Notes: generated by a model from the sequence alone, not told the origin. DNA of 64,000 bases from Caulobacter sp. (GCA_017745235.1 JAGHZU010000005.1:1-64000), one strand, 5' to 3'. Positions 1 to 7,866 are shown, numbered from the stretch's first letter. Made by a program: numbers and translations.

Positions 1-36
1 CGTTCGCTCTGAGCCAGGATCAAACTCTCAGGTTGA
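1..36 (-). rRNA. rrs: 16S ribosomal RNA, 5' end only (partial)
   Basis: Read on the minus strand, the first bases contain the universal start of bacterial 16S rRNA (AGAGTTTGATCCTGGCTCAG, the classic 27F priming site) followed by AGCGAACG. Only the first 35 or so bases of the gene are in the window; the rest continues off the left edge. The exact mature 5' end is set by analogy, a few bases upstream of the GAGAGTTTG motif. Confidence 0.95.
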
Positions 37-773
37 GTTGACATTGACCCAGATCCTCGACCCGAAGGCCGGTATCTGGTTTGCATAGTTTCTTGACGAG
101 TTCCCATCACACAATGACCAGGTCGAAACCCAGCCACCGTATTAATGGTGTCTTCAAGAGACCGCATTTGTCAGCGTCGAGATGAACCTTCTCAGTCCAT
201 CGCCAGAGCGCCGCCGCCTGCGTTTCTCTTTCCAAATCAACAATGTCAAAGACCCAACCACCCTCAGGCAGCCCAACCGTTTAACGCCCGTCGTCGGCGG
301 AGGCGGCCTTTTATACGATCGGCTGCCTCAGTCAACTCTATTTTTCAAACCCTCATCCGAAGATGCGATCTCGGCAATAGAGCCAAGTATTCGAGCAGAA
401 CATCTCCAATCCGGATCAGTTCAGTCACGAACAATATTGGGTTTTCAAAGAGCGCCCGGAGCTGTGTGCGCCGGGAGTTGGGCTTCTATGGGAGCGCTCC
501 TGGGGTGTCAACCTGCCAGGTTCGGATTTCTTCATAAAACGCCGTGCGGTTTTGCTTTTCCGCCACCCCAAGGGATTCTAGCCCCGTCATACATCCAGAG
601 GAGAAGCCTCCGCCCTCCTCCCGACCGCCAACGGCTCATGATCATATGGTCTCAAGGCGGGCGAAGCGCGAATCCCGGCGCCGCCCTGTCGATGGAGCCG
701 CCTCGGATTTTCATCGGATCGGCGCGGTAGGCGCGCCTTCATATGCGTTCCCGGGATCGACTCGGCGGGGGGC
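37..773. other. rRNA leader and upstream non-coding region
   Basis: This stretch holds the 16S leader, the candidate rRNA promoters and further sequence up to the DAHP synthase control region. The open frames crossing it show no recognisable domain, no convincing ribosome binding site and no codon-usage resemblance to the neighbouring genes, so I leave them out. No tRNA is visible here. Confidence 0.6.
309..335 (-). promoter_or_regulatory. Candidate rRNA operon promoter
   Basis: On the minus strand a TTGACT box (330-335) is followed after 14 bp by TATAAA (310-315, within GTATAAAA), a spacing typical of Caulobacter sigma73 promoters. It points toward the 16S gene about 270 bp away. A second TTGACA with a weaker -10 (506-511 and 484-489) lies further upstream and could be a tandem promoter. 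This is motif evidence only. Confidence 0.45.
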
Positions 774-802
774 GTGACAGGCCGCAAACCAGACGCTACA
801 TT
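774..802 (+). promoter_or_regulatory. Candidate sigma73 promoter of the DAHP synthase leader
   Basis: GTGACAG (774-780) and GCTACATT (795-802), separated by 14 bp, resemble the Caulobacter sigma73 consensus TTGACGS / GCTANAWC. Transcription would start near 808-810, on or just before the leader-peptide ATG at 810, so the leader peptide would be read from an essentially leaderless transcript. This fits the absence of a Shine-Dalgarno sequence before that ATG. Confidence 0.45.
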
Positions 803-809
803 TGCGCAC

Positions 810-893
810 ATGATCCTCGCCGCCAGCCAACAGCTGTTTTGGTACTTTAGCTATCCGACGCCTCTGGCGCCGGGAGGGGATCGTTTGGCCTGA
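810..893 (+). CDS. Aromatic-rich leader peptide of the DAHP synthase attenuator (27 aa)
   Basis: An ATG at 810 opens a 27-codon frame ending in TGA at 891-893. Residues 10-15 read F-W-Y-F-S-Y, five aromatic amino acids in six codons (837-854), covering all three end products of the pathway started by the next gene. No Shine-Dalgarno is visible, but the candidate promoter puts the transcript start at the ATG. The peptide sits 95 bp before the DAHP synthase start and is followed by a terminator. The composition and position match attenuator leader peptides such as those of the trp and phe operons. Its function as a regulatory peptide is inferred. Confidence 0.8.
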   Translation: MILAASQQLFWYFSYPTPLAPGGDRLA

Positions 894-931
894 GTTTCAG
901 AGCCGCAAACACCTTCACCAGCCGCCAGGGG
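861..931 (+). promoter_or_regulatory. Antiterminator pairing of the attenuator
   Basis: Bases 861-871 (CCTCTGGCGCC) can pair with 921-931 (GCCGCCAGGGG), the left arm of the terminator, over 11 positions with one mismatch and one G-U pair. A ribosome stalled on the Phe-Trp-Tyr codons at 837-845 should leave 861-871 free, so this pairing would block the terminator when aromatic aminoacyl-tRNA is scarce. Pairings were worked out by eye. Confidence 0.65.
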
Positions 932-950
932 TCTCCCAGGCGGCTTTTTT
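920..950 (+). terminator. Attenuator terminator before DAHP synthase
   Basis: AGCCGCC (920-926) pairs with GGCGGCT (939-945); GGG/CCC can extend the stem inward across an A-A mismatch, and TTTTTT follows at 945-950. It has the form of an intrinsic terminator but lies 38 bp before a start codon, between the leader peptide and DAHP synthase, as expected for an attenuator. Confidence 0.8.
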
Positions 951-988
951 AATGGCCGCCGGACCTCCGATCTTCCAGGAACCGCGCC

Positions 989-2086
989 ATGCCTTCTTCG
1001 ACCGCCGCCAATCTCGTCTCGATCCCCGTCCCTACCGACGACCTGCGGATAGAGCGCCTTCAGACCCTCAGTCCGCCTGCCCAGGTGATCGGCGAGGCGC
1101 CGGCCAGCGCCATGACCGCCGAGCTCGTGGGCGACGCCCGTCGCGCCGTGCACGAGATCCTGAACGGGCGCGACGATCGCCTGGTGGTCGTGATCGGCCC
1201 CTGCTCAATTCACGATCCCAAGGCCGCCCTGGACTATGCCCGCCGGCTGGCGACCGAACGCGAGCGCCACGCGGACGACCTGGAAATCATCATGCGCGTC
1301 TACTTCGAGAAGCCGCGCACCACGGTAGGCTGGAAGGGCCTGATCAACGACCCCGACCTGGACGGCGGCTTCAGGATCAACGAGGGCCTGCGGCTGGCGA
1401 GACGAGTGCTGCTGGATGTCAGCGCCCAAGGCTTGCCAGCCGCCTGCGAATTCCTGGATGTCACCACACCGCAATACATCGCCGACCTCGTATCCTGGGG
1501 CGCGATCGGGGCTCGCACCACTGAAAGCCAGATCCACCGGGAGATGGCCTCGGGCCTGTCGTGCCCGGTGGGTTTCAAGAACGGCACGAACGGCGATGTG
1601 AAGGTCGCGATCGACGCCGTGACGGCCGCGGCCCAGCCGCACCATTTCCTGGCCGTCACCAAGGAAGGCCGCGCCGCCATCGCCACGACGACCGGTAACG
1701 GCGACGCCCACGTGGTGCTGCGCGGCGGCAAGACGCCGAACTATGACGCCGACAGCGTGGCGGCCGTGGCCAAGGCCTTGAGCGCCGCGGGCCTGCCGGC
1801 GCGGGTGATGGTCGACGCCAGCCACGCCAACAGCGGCAAGAACCACGAGAATCAGCCCGCCGTGGTGGCCGACCTCTGCGCCCAGGTGGCGACCGGTCGC
1901 TCGCCAATCATGGGGGTGATGATCGAGAGCAACCTCGTGGCGGGTCGTCAGGACATCGTCCCGGGCAGGCCGCTCACCTATGGCCAGTCCGTCACCGACG
2001 CCTGCGTCGATTGGGACACCTCCGCGCGTATGCTGGACGATCTGGCGGCGGCGGTGCGCGCGGGTCGCCAGGCCCGAACCGACTGA
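989..2086 (+). CDS. aroG: Class I 3-deoxy-7-phosphoheptulonate (DAHP) synthase
   Basis: This enzyme condenses phosphoenolpyruvate with erythrose 4-phosphate, the first step of the shikimate pathway to Phe, Tyr and Trp. The 365-residue protein is close to the usual 350 residues of the AroF/G/H type. It shows the family blocks VVVIGPCSIHD (metal and PEP site), RVYFEKPRTTVGWKGLINDP, GARTTESQIHREMASGLS, the GFKNGTNGD motif and the late DASHANSGK block. AGGA lies 8 bp before the ATG. It stands alone and is not followed by other aromatic genes. Regulation is probably by the upstream attenuator; allosteric feedback by an aromatic amino acid is usual in the family, but I cannot tell which one. The symbol aroG is by family and could equally be aroF or aroH. 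Confidence 0.95.
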   Translation: MPSSTAANLVSIPVPTDDLRIERLQTLSPPAQVIGEAPASAMTAELVGDARRAVHEILNGRDDRLVVVIGPCSIHDPKAALDYARRLATERERHADDLEIIMRVYFEKPRTTVGWKGLINDPDLDGGFRINEGLRLARRVLLDVSAQGLPAACEFLDVTTPQYIADLVSWGAIGARTTESQIHREMASGLSCPVGFKNGTNGDVKVAIDAVTAAAQPHHFLAVTKEGRAAIATTTGNGDAHVVLRGGKTPNYDADSVAAVAKALSAAGLPARVMVDASHANSGKNHENQPAVVADLCAQVATGRSPIMGVMIESNLVAGRQDIVPGRPLTYGQSVTDACVDWDTSARMLDDLAAAVRAGRQARTD

Positions 2087-2226
2087 TCCGCCTGGACGGC
2101 GGGGGCGGACTTAGGCGCATGGCGGCCGCAAGTGGGCGCCGAGTTGAACCATGGCCCCTGGCCCCGGGATGTGCTTAACCGCCTCCCGGGCCCGCTTCGC
2201 GCCTGACCTTTCATTCCGGGGTGATC

Positions 2227-3492
2227 ATGGCGCCAACGACCGCCAACCTGGCGATCTGGACGATCGCGGCCATCGCCACCGCCGCCGTCATCGCCCGCCC
2301 CTTCCGATTGCCCGAAGCCCTGTGGGCGATGAGCGGCGCGGCGCTACTGCTGGTGACGGGCCTGCTGCCCCTGTCGGCCGGACTGGCGGCGGTCGCCAAG
2401 GGGCTGGACGTCTATCTGTTCCTGATCGGCATGATGTTGCTGTCCGAAGTCGCCCGGCGCGAGGGCCTGTTCGACTGGGTGGCCGCCTATGCAGTCAATC
2501 ACGCCAAGGGCTCGCCGCGACGCCTCTTCCTGCTGATCTACGGGGTCGGCGTCGTCGTGACCGTTTTCCTGTCCAACGACGCTACGGCGGTCGTCCTCAC
2601 GCCCGCCGTGTTCGCCGCCGCGCGCAAGGCCAGGGTCGATCCCCTGCCCTACCTGTTCATCTGCGCTTTTGTGGCCAACGCGGCCAGCTTCGTTCTGCCC
2701 ATCTCCAACCCGGCCAATATCGTCCTCTATGGCGACCACACCCCGCCGCTGGGCCGATGGCTGGCCAGCTTCGCCTTACCTTCATTGCTCGCCATCCTGG
2801 CCACCTACGGCGTGCTGCGCCTGGTCGAAGCCAAGCGACTCGGCCAGACCTGCGAACGCGATATCGACCAGCCTGCGTTGTCCGGAGGCGGCAAGCTGGC
2901 CCTGGCCGGCATCGCCCTGACGGCCCTGGCCCTTCTGATCGTGTCGGCGATGGACGCGCCCCTGGGATTGCCGACTGCGATTCTCGGCGTAGCGACCACC
3001 ATCATCGTGCTGATCGGCCGCCGCACGACGCCCTGGCCCCTGCTGAAAAGCGTCTCATGGAGCGTGCTGCCCCTCGTGGCGGGACTGTTCGTGTTAGTCG
3101 AAGCCCTTGACCGCAGCGGCCTGGTCGCGGCCCTGGCCGATATTCTGCGAGCCGGAGCGGCCTCGTCGCCGCGATTCGCCGCAGCGACGGGCGGCGGCCT
3201 GCTGGCGATCGCCTCCAACCTGACGAACAACCTCCCCTCCGGCCTGATCGCCAGCATGGCGATCGCTCAGGCTCAGCCGCCCAGGGCGGTAATAGACGCC
3301 TTGCTCATCGGCGTGGACCTTGGCCCGAACCTGTCGATTACCGGTTCGCTCGCCACCATCCTTTGGTTGGCCGCAATCCGGCGCGAAGGCGAGGACGTCA
3401 CCTTCTGGCGATTTCTCAAGGTCGGCGCTCTGGCCATGCCGCCCGCCCTGGTGCTGGCCATAGGCGCGCGCTTGCTGTCGCCAGCCGGATGA
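2227..3492 (+). CDS. arsB: ArsB/NhaD-type ion permease (arsenite pump family)
   Basis: A polytopic inner-membrane protein of 421 residues, about the length of ArsB (429). It carries family signatures: VTVFLSNDATAVVLTPAV, SNPANIVLYG, SNLTNNLPSGLIAS and LGPNLSITGSLATILW. About ten or more hydrophobic segments span the sequence. The ATG at 2227 is preferred over the GTG at 2221 because GGGG (2217-2220 area) then has proper spacing. ArsB exports arsenite or antimonite. No arsR, arsC or arsA lies nearby, so the substrate may differ and the symbol is provisional. There is a 140-bp gap after DAHP synthase and no sign of an operon. Confidence 0.75.
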   Translation: MAPTTANLAIWTIAAIATAAVIARPFRLPEALWAMSGAALLLVTGLLPLSAGLAAVAKGLDVYLFLIGMMLLSEVARREGLFDWVAAYAVNHAKGSPRRLFLLIYGVGVVVTVFLSNDATAVVLTPAVFAAARKARVDPLPYLFICAFVANAASFVLPISNPANIVLYGDHTPPLGRWLASFALPSLLAILATYGVLRLVEAKRLGQTCERDIDQPALSGGGKLALAGIALTALALLIVSAMDAPLGLPTAILGVATTIIVLIGRRTTPWPLLKSVSWSVLPLVAGLFVLVEALDRSGLVAALADILRAGAASSPRFAAATGGGLLAIASNLTNNLPSGLIASMAIAQAQPPRAVIDALLIGVDLGPNLSITGSLATILWLAAIRREGEDVTFWRFLKVGALAMPPALVLAIGARLLSPAG

Positions 3493-3637
3493 GACGTCCC
3501 GTCCCCAAGCGTTGATGGGAGCAACAGGCAACGTCAGCCCGGCCCAATATAAGCGGACAAATGAAACTTGCTCGAAGGCCTTGGGCCCGCTTAGGCTGCT
3601 TCAGGAGCTAGATTCATATCCGGCTCCTCCTGCGGAA

Positions 3638-3648
3638 TAGTCCTACAA
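3638..3648. promoter_or_regulatory. GntR/FadR-type operator candidate
   Basis: TAGTCCTACAA fits the FadR-subfamily consensus TNGTNNNACNA at every fixed position, and its reverse complement lies within TTTTTGTAGGACTATT, the locus-wide motif. It sits 180 bp before the GH9 start. Confidence 0.55.
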
Positions 3649-3796
3649 AAAGAGCGGTCGCTCGGGGCGAACGGCTTCGGGTGCTCCAAACGGTAACTTT
3701 ACAGGGAACCTCCGGAACTGCTGGCGCGAGAGCGACCACCAGCAGCCCCCAGAAATCAGTGACGCATAAGCACGACTGGGGTGGTGCAGACCTAGA

Positions 3797-3814
3797 ATTG
3801 TTACCGCTAACAAT
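3797..3814. promoter_or_regulatory. LacI-type operator, perfect inverted repeat
   Basis: ATTGTTA-CCGC-TAACAAT is a perfect 7+7 inverted repeat containing GTTACCGCTAAC (3800-3811), which fits GNTANCGNTANC. It ends 12 bp before the GH9 ATG, a position where a bound repressor would block transcription. Confidence 0.75.
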
Positions 3815-3826
3815 ACGGGGAGTGAA

Positions 3827-6316
3827 ATGCGGAAGACCTTTGCCATTCAACTGTCGATGGCGTGCTCGGCGCTTGCGATCACGGCAGCGCACGCCCAGAC
3901 GCTAAAGCTTGGTCCGGAGCAGACGCTCGAGGCGCCGGGGCTGAGCGTGATCGTGGAGCAAAACCACTTCAGCCCGATCTTCTTCGACGAGAAGAACGCC
4001 GGCATACAGATCGTTCTGCATGGCGAACGGATCGCCACCGACGGCGAACTCCGGCTCAATCCGACACCCGAGCAATGGGACCCGGTGCCGACCTTCGGCG
4101 AGCGCACCCTTGGCCAGGCGCCGGGCCAGATCATCGTGAGCTCGAGCTATCCCAAGGCGAACCTGAAATACCGCGTGAAGGTGACTCCCGAAGACGGCGG
4201 CTTTCGCATCGCAGTCGATCTCGACGCTCCCCTCCCGCCCGAACTCGTCGGCAAGGCCGGCTTCAATCTCGACTTTCTGCCGACCGCCTACTTCGGCAAG
4301 ACCTATCTGATGGGCGACCAGCCGGGCCTTTTCCCACGCAATCCCAACGGCCCCATGGCGACCGACGGCTCAGGCGATCCCCAGCCGATGGCTTCGGGCG
4401 CCCAGAGCGTGACGCTTTCGCCTGAAGACCCCAACACCCGCGTCACCATCACCGCCAACACGCCGCTGGCTCTCTATGACGCCCGCAATCGGGCCCAGAA
4501 CGGCTGGTTCGTCGTACGCTCCCTGATCGCCGCGGGCGCCAAGGAGGATGCGGTCGTCTGGCACGTGCGGCCCAATGTGATCCCTGGCTGGAAGCGTTCG
4601 CCGGTCATCTCCTTCAACCAGGCCGGCTACACGCCCCAGCGTAGCAAGGTGGCGCTGATCGAGCTGGACCCCACGTTCGACGGTCCGAAGGAGGCCACGT
4701 TGGTCAAGCTCACCGACAGCGGTGAGAAGGCCGTCTTCAGCGCCCCGGTTCAGCAACGCGGCAAGTGGCTGCGCTACAACTACGCCGCGTTCGACTTTTC
4801 CAGTGTGAGCGAGCCGGGCGTCTACGCGATCTCCTACGCAGGACAGACCACCAATCCTTTCCCGATCGCCCCGGACGCTTATGCGCGGATCTGGCAGCCT
4901 TCGCTCGACACCTATCTGCCCGTGCAGATGGACCACATGACCGTGCGCGAGCAGTATCGGGTGTGGCAGCGCGCCTCGCACCTGGACGACGCCGTGCAAG
5001 CCCCGCCCAATCACGTCCATTTCGATGGCTATCGCATGGGACCGAACCTGGATTCCCCCTTTAAGCCGGGCGAGCACATTCCAGGACTGGCGGTCGGCGG
5101 CTTCCAGGACGCCGGCGACTACGACATCCAGACCCCGCAAAACGCCCAGGTCGTGCGCGACCTGGTCTGGACCCGTGAGCTCTTCGGCCTCGACTGGGAT
5201 GAAACCAGCGTCGACGAGAAGGCGCGCGAGGTGGAGATCCGCAAGCCGGACGGCACCCCCGACGCGCTCCAGATGGTCCGTCACGGCGCCCTGCAGTTGC
5301 TCGCGCAATACAAGGTCTTCGGACATTCGATCGTCGGCATCATCGACCCGAAGCTGCGCCAGTACGCCCATCTGGGCGATGCTGGGTCGCAGACCGACGG
5401 CAAGCTCTACGACGCTTCGCTGGGTCCGAACGAAATTCAGGGCGACCGTTCAGGCGCGCCCGACGACCGCTGGGCGTTCACGACGGCCTATCCCGCGAAC
5501 GACCTGATGGTGGCCGGAAGCCTTGCGGCGGCCAGCCGCGCGCTGAAGGACTTCGATCCGGCGATGTCGGCCGAGGCCCTCTCCGCCGCCAAGGCGTTGT
5601 GGGCGGCGCGTGAAGGCCAGGCCGCCAATGGCAGCGACGGCCGCGACGATAGCGGATTCATGGCGCGCTTCCTCGATCTGGCCAAGGTCTCCGCGACGGC
5701 GGAGCTGGTGATCACCACCAAGGGCGATCCGGTCTACACTGCGCGGCTGCGCGCCCTGACGCCGGCGATCGAGGCGAATTTCGATCGCGTCAGCGGCGCC
5801 GCCCTGCGCGCCCTGCCCTACATGGACGCCGCCTACAAGGCGCGAATGAGGGCCCTGGTGGCCACCGTCAAGCCGCGCGTCGACAAGGAGCTGGCCAGCA
5901 ACCCGTTCGGCGTTCCGGTCGGGATGGGCTCCTGGGCGGGCTCAGGCGAAGTCGCCGGCTTCGGCATCAACATGTACCTCATGCATCAGGCGTTCCCGGA
6001 CCTGATTGGACCGGAATACACCCTGCACGCCCTGGACTACATGCTGGGCCGCCATCCGGCCAACAACCTGTCCCTGGTGTCCACCGTGGGGACTCGCTCG
6101 AAGCTGAACGGCTACGGGCACAATCGCGCCGACTACGGCTTCATTCCCGGCGGCATGGCTCCGGGCGTGCTGGTCATCAAGCCCGACTTCCCAGAGATGA
6201 TGACCGATTGGCCGTTCCTCTGGTTCGAAAGCGAATACACGGTGAGCACTACGACGGCCTATATCCTCGCCGCCAAGGCGGCGATCGCGGCTACCGAGGC
6301 TCGTCGCCCGCGATAA
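3827..6316 (+). CDS. GH9-family glycoside hydrolase, secreted
   Basis: Predicted inverting beta-glucanase of family GH9 (829 residues). Signal peptide at about 1-23 ending in AHAQ. A unique N-terminal region (24-260) is followed by the Ig-like domain usual before GH9 catalytic domains, starting around FNQAGYTPQRSKVAL, then the (alpha/alpha)6 barrel. GGFQDAGDYD supplies the catalytic aspartates (about D428 and D431). The late LGRHPANNLSLV block and the C-terminal FESEYTVSTTTAYILA supply the general acid, probably E803 (E801 is nearby). GGGGAGTGA lies just before the ATG, and operators of both types lie upstream. GH9 enzymes cut beta-1,4-glucan, so xyloglucan or mixed-linkage glucan backbones are likely; exo- versus endo-action cannot be read from sequence. 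Confidence 0.88.
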   Translation: MRKTFAIQLSMACSALAITAAHAQTLKLGPEQTLEAPGLSVIVEQNHFSPIFFDEKNAGIQIVLHGERIATDGELRLNPTPEQWDPVPTFGERTLGQAPGQIIVSSSYPKANLKYRVKVTPEDGGFRIAVDLDAPLPPELVGKAGFNLDFLPTAYFGKTYLMGDQPGLFPRNPNGPMATDGSGDPQPMASGAQSVTLSPEDPNTRVTITANTPLALYDARNRAQNGWFVVRSLIAAGAKEDAVVWHVRPNVIPGWKRSPVISFNQAGYTPQRSKVALIELDPTFDGPKEATLVKLTDSGEKAVFSAPVQQRGKWLRYNYAAFDFSSVSEPGVYAISYAGQTTNPFPIAPDAYARIWQPSLDTYLPVQMDHMTVREQYRVWQRASHLDDAVQAPPNHVHFDGYRMGPNLDSPFKPGEHIPGLAVGGFQDAGDYDIQTPQNAQVVRDLVWTRELFGLDWDETSVDEKAREVEIRKPDGTPDALQMVRHGALQLLAQYKVFGHSIVGIIDPKLRQYAHLGDAGSQTDGKLYDASLGPNEIQGDRSGAPDDRWAFTTAYPANDLMVAGSLAAASRALKDFDPAMSAEALSAAKALWAAREGQAANGSDGRDDSGFMARFLDLAKVSATAELVITTKGDPVYTARLRALTPAIEANFDRVSGAALRALPYMDAAYKARMRALVATVKPRVDKELASNPFGVPVGMGSWAGSGEVAGFGINMYLMHQAFPDLIGPEYTLHALDYMLGRHPANNLSLVSTVGTRSKLNGYGHNRADYGFIPGGMAPGVLVIKPDFPEMMTDWPFLWFESEYTVSTTTAYILAAKAAIAATEARRPR

Positions 6317-6321
6317 GGCCA

Positions 6322-6354
6322 GGAGCTGTGGCGGATAGGCTCCGCCACAGCTCC
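6322..6354. terminator. Strong hairpin after the GH9 gene
   Basis: GGAGCTGTGGCGGA (6322-6335) and TCCGCCACAGCTCC (6341-6354) form a perfect 14-bp stem with loop TAGGC, 6 bp after the stop codon. There is no U-tract, so it may act as an RNA stabiliser or a weak terminator. Confidence 0.7.
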
Positions 6355-6396
6355 CGCTCGGTCGCTCAGACTTCTGAAACTAATGCCGACGCTATT

Positions 6397-6421
6397 CGAC
6401 CGCCGCCAAAGGCGGCGGTCG
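6397..6421. terminator. Second hairpin between convergent genes
   Basis: CGACCGCCGCC (6397-6407) and GGCGGCGGTCG (6411-6421) pair perfectly around AAA. It lies between the ends of the GH9 and esterase genes and could serve both strands. Confidence 0.6.
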
Positions 6422-6442
6422 GCTTCGTCATAGAGTGTCAGT

Positions 6443-7420
6443 TCAGGGGCGCGACGCACCCGCCGGCTTCAGGTAGCCATGCATGCCCAGCCATCGGGAA
6501 AAGGCGTCGAACCAGCCCGTGCTGGTCGTCGTCTTCTGGTACATGCCAAAGCCATGGCCGCCTTGTTCGTAAAGATGAAACTCGACAGGCCGCTTGGCCG
6601 TCCGCCAGCTATCGATCAAGCCGAAGCCGCCGTTGGCGAAGAAGGGATCATCGGCCGCCAGGGCGACGAACATCGGCGGCGCGTCGGCTGGAACCGTGAC
6701 GGGCGCGAGCGGCCCGTAGATCACGCCAATGAACGCCGGCTTGGCGTCCTGTCCGGCGAGCGTGGTCGCCATGGTCAGCATGGCGCCTGCAGAGAAACCC
6801 ACCATCCCAATCCGGTCAGGATCGACGCGCCATTCGGCGGCGCGCTTGCGCACCAGCGTGAACGCGGCGCGGGAATCGGCGATCTGCGGAGCCAGGCCGG
6901 CGATGGCTTTGTCGGGCTCCATGCGCGGGGTTCGCGCGGTGTTCGCGAACATCTCGGCCATGGAACGTTCGAACCCAGGCATGTCCGCCGGCGTCTGGTT
7001 CAGGCGATACTTAAGCACGAAGGCGGCCACGCCCTTGTCCGCCAGGGCGCGAGCGACGTCCCAGCCCTCGTTCTCCATGGACAGGGTACGAAATCCGCCG
7101 CCCGGCGCGACGATGACCGCCGCCCCCGTGGCCTTGGCTGGATCAGGAAGAAATGGCGTCAAGGTCGCCACGGTGACGTTGCGCGCAAAGACGCTGCCAT
7201 ACTGGCTGTGCCAGGATTCAGGCGCGGTGGCGCCTGGCAGCGGACCCGTTCCCAACTCGATCGCCCTTGGTTGCGCCGGGATTGCGATCGGCGTCATCTT
7301 GTCGGCCTGGGCCTGAACGGGCGCGGCGATCGCGCACGCGACAGCCATGGCGCTCGCGGCAAGGCTGGCGCGCGCCACACCCGACCAAGTCAACCGGCGG
7401 CCTTTGTTGATCCGCTCCAT
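6443..7420 (-). CDS. Secreted alpha/beta-hydrolase, acetylxylan-esterase-like
   Basis: A 325-residue alpha/beta-hydrolase with a signal peptide ending near AAPVQAQA (about residue 36). APGGGF forms the oxyanion loop, GFSAGA carries the nucleophilic serine, and GGHGFGMY carries the catalytic histidine. Related proteins are annotated as acetylxylan or carbohydrate esterases, and here it would deacetylate hemicellulose in the periplasm. The ATG at 7420 is preferred to 7435 because GGGAGGT lies just upstream of it. Operators of both types lie 25-60 bp upstream. It is distantly similar to the esterase at 62251-63240. The substrate is inferred from context. Confidence 0.8.
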   Translation of the reverse strand: MERINKGRRLTWSGVARASLAASAMAVACAIAAPVQAQADKMTPIAIPAQPRAIELGTGPLPGATAPESWHSQYGSVFARNVTVATLTPFLPDPAKATGAAVIVAPGGGFRTLSMENEGWDVARALADKGVAAFVLKYRLNQTPADMPGFERSMAEMFANTARTPRMEPDKAIAGLAPQIADSRAAFTLVRKRAAEWRVDPDRIGMVGFSAGAMLTMATTLAGQDAKPAFIGVIYGPLAPVTVPADAPPMFVALAADDPFFANGGFGLIDSWRTAKRPVEFHLYEQGGHGFGMYQKTTTSTGWFDAFSRWLGMHGYLKPAGASRP

Positions 7421-7444
7421 GCATAAACCTCCCATTTTATATTA

Positions 7445-7456
7445 GTTACCGGTATC
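7445..7456. promoter_or_regulatory. LacI-type operator candidate
   Basis: GTTACCGGTATC fits GNTANCGNTANC exactly with a perfect TACCGGTA core, 25 bp before the esterase start. Confidence 0.65.
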
Positions 7457-7468
7457 ATTCCGGTATTT

Positions 7469-7479
7469 TACTCCTACAA
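7469..7479. promoter_or_regulatory. GntR/FadR-type operator candidate
   Basis: TACTCCTACAA is one mismatch from TNGTNNNACNA. The surrounding 18 bp (7466-7483), read on the minus strand as TTATTTGTAGGAGTAAAA, recur identically at 52370-52387 upstream of the GH31 gene. Confidence 0.6.
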
Positions 7480-7540
7480 ATAAGCTGCCTCCTTGTCACG
7501 TGCGATGACGCCGCCCAACGGCCCTCGCACCAATCGTCAG

Positions 7541-7586
7541 AAAGAAAAAACAACGCCCGAGCCTGACGATAAGGCCAGGCTCGGGC
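7541..7586 (-). terminator. Intrinsic terminator, minus strand
   Basis: GCCCGAGCCTG (7555-7565) pairs perfectly with CAGGCTCGGGC (7576-7586). On the minus strand the stem is followed by GTTGTTTTTTCTTTC. No gene ends here, so it ends either a small RNA or an untranslated leader. Confidence 0.75.
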
Positions 7587-7688
7587 GGACCGCCCAGGAG
7601 GAGGAAACAGGCGATCGAAAGACTCTGGGCCAAGAGGCGAAGGCGGCGAGGCCTGAGAACAGCCCCAACACGTCGCCACGCCTCTGAA
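7541..7688 (-). ncRNA. Candidate small RNA with anti-Shine-Dalgarno tract and intrinsic terminator
   Basis: Minus-strand signals are arranged as a short transcription unit: TTGCGT (7720-7725), 19 bp, TATTAC (7695-7700), a possible start near 7688, the tract TTTCCTCCTCC (7597-7607), and a terminator at 7541-7586. The product would be about 150 nt. CCUCC-rich single-stranded loops are known from several alphaproteobacterial small RNAs that bind ribosome binding sites. A 12-bp element resembling the LacI operator overlaps the proposed promoter. The terminator is clear; the promoter and the RNA itself are inference. Confidence 0.4.
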
Positions 7689-7709
7689 AGCAATGTAATA
7701 CTGCACGAT

Positions 7710-7721
7710 GGTTACGTTAAC
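7710..7721. promoter_or_regulatory. Degenerate LacI-type operator upstream of the lacI-family gene
   Basis: GGTTACGTTAAC has one mismatch to GNTANCGNTANC. It lies about 145 bp before the LacI-family gene and over the proposed minus-strand promoter, so it could mediate autoregulation. Confidence 0.4.
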
Positions 7722-7866
7722 GCAATGATATTTACTTGAAACTAGGCGAAATATGACAGTAACGATGGGGCGTCGCTCGCCGATGAGCTCCCCCTCCCCG
7801 GGAAGGGAGTTATCAATGAGCCGACAATCGATCGATAGAATTCAATGACGATGGCGAGGTAGACGA

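Larger units (their letters stand above)
3493..3826. other. Intergenic control region upstream of the GH9 gene
   Basis: 334 bp without a gene. It holds a GntR-type site (3638-3648) and a perfect LacI-type palindrome (3797-3814) ending just before the ribosome binding site of the GH9 gene. No terminator for the ArsB gene is clear. Confidence 0.7.

Noticed and set aside
145..777. Open frames in the rRNA upstream region
   Set aside because: No domain, no ribosome binding site, Arg/Pro/Ser-rich composition, and they overlap candidate rRNA promoters.
2227..3492. An arsenic resistance operon
   Set aside because: Only the ArsB-type permease is present; no arsR, arsC, arsA or arsH lies nearby, so I annotate the permease alone.
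3554..3564. GCGGACAAATG as another GntR-type site
   Set aside because: On the minus strand it has two mismatches to TNGTNNNACNA and does not share the GGAGTA half of the locus motif.
7455..7706. Minus-strand frame of 83 codons over the small-RNA candidate
   Set aside because: It contains the terminator hairpin inside the frame, lacks a ribosome binding site and resembles nothing known.
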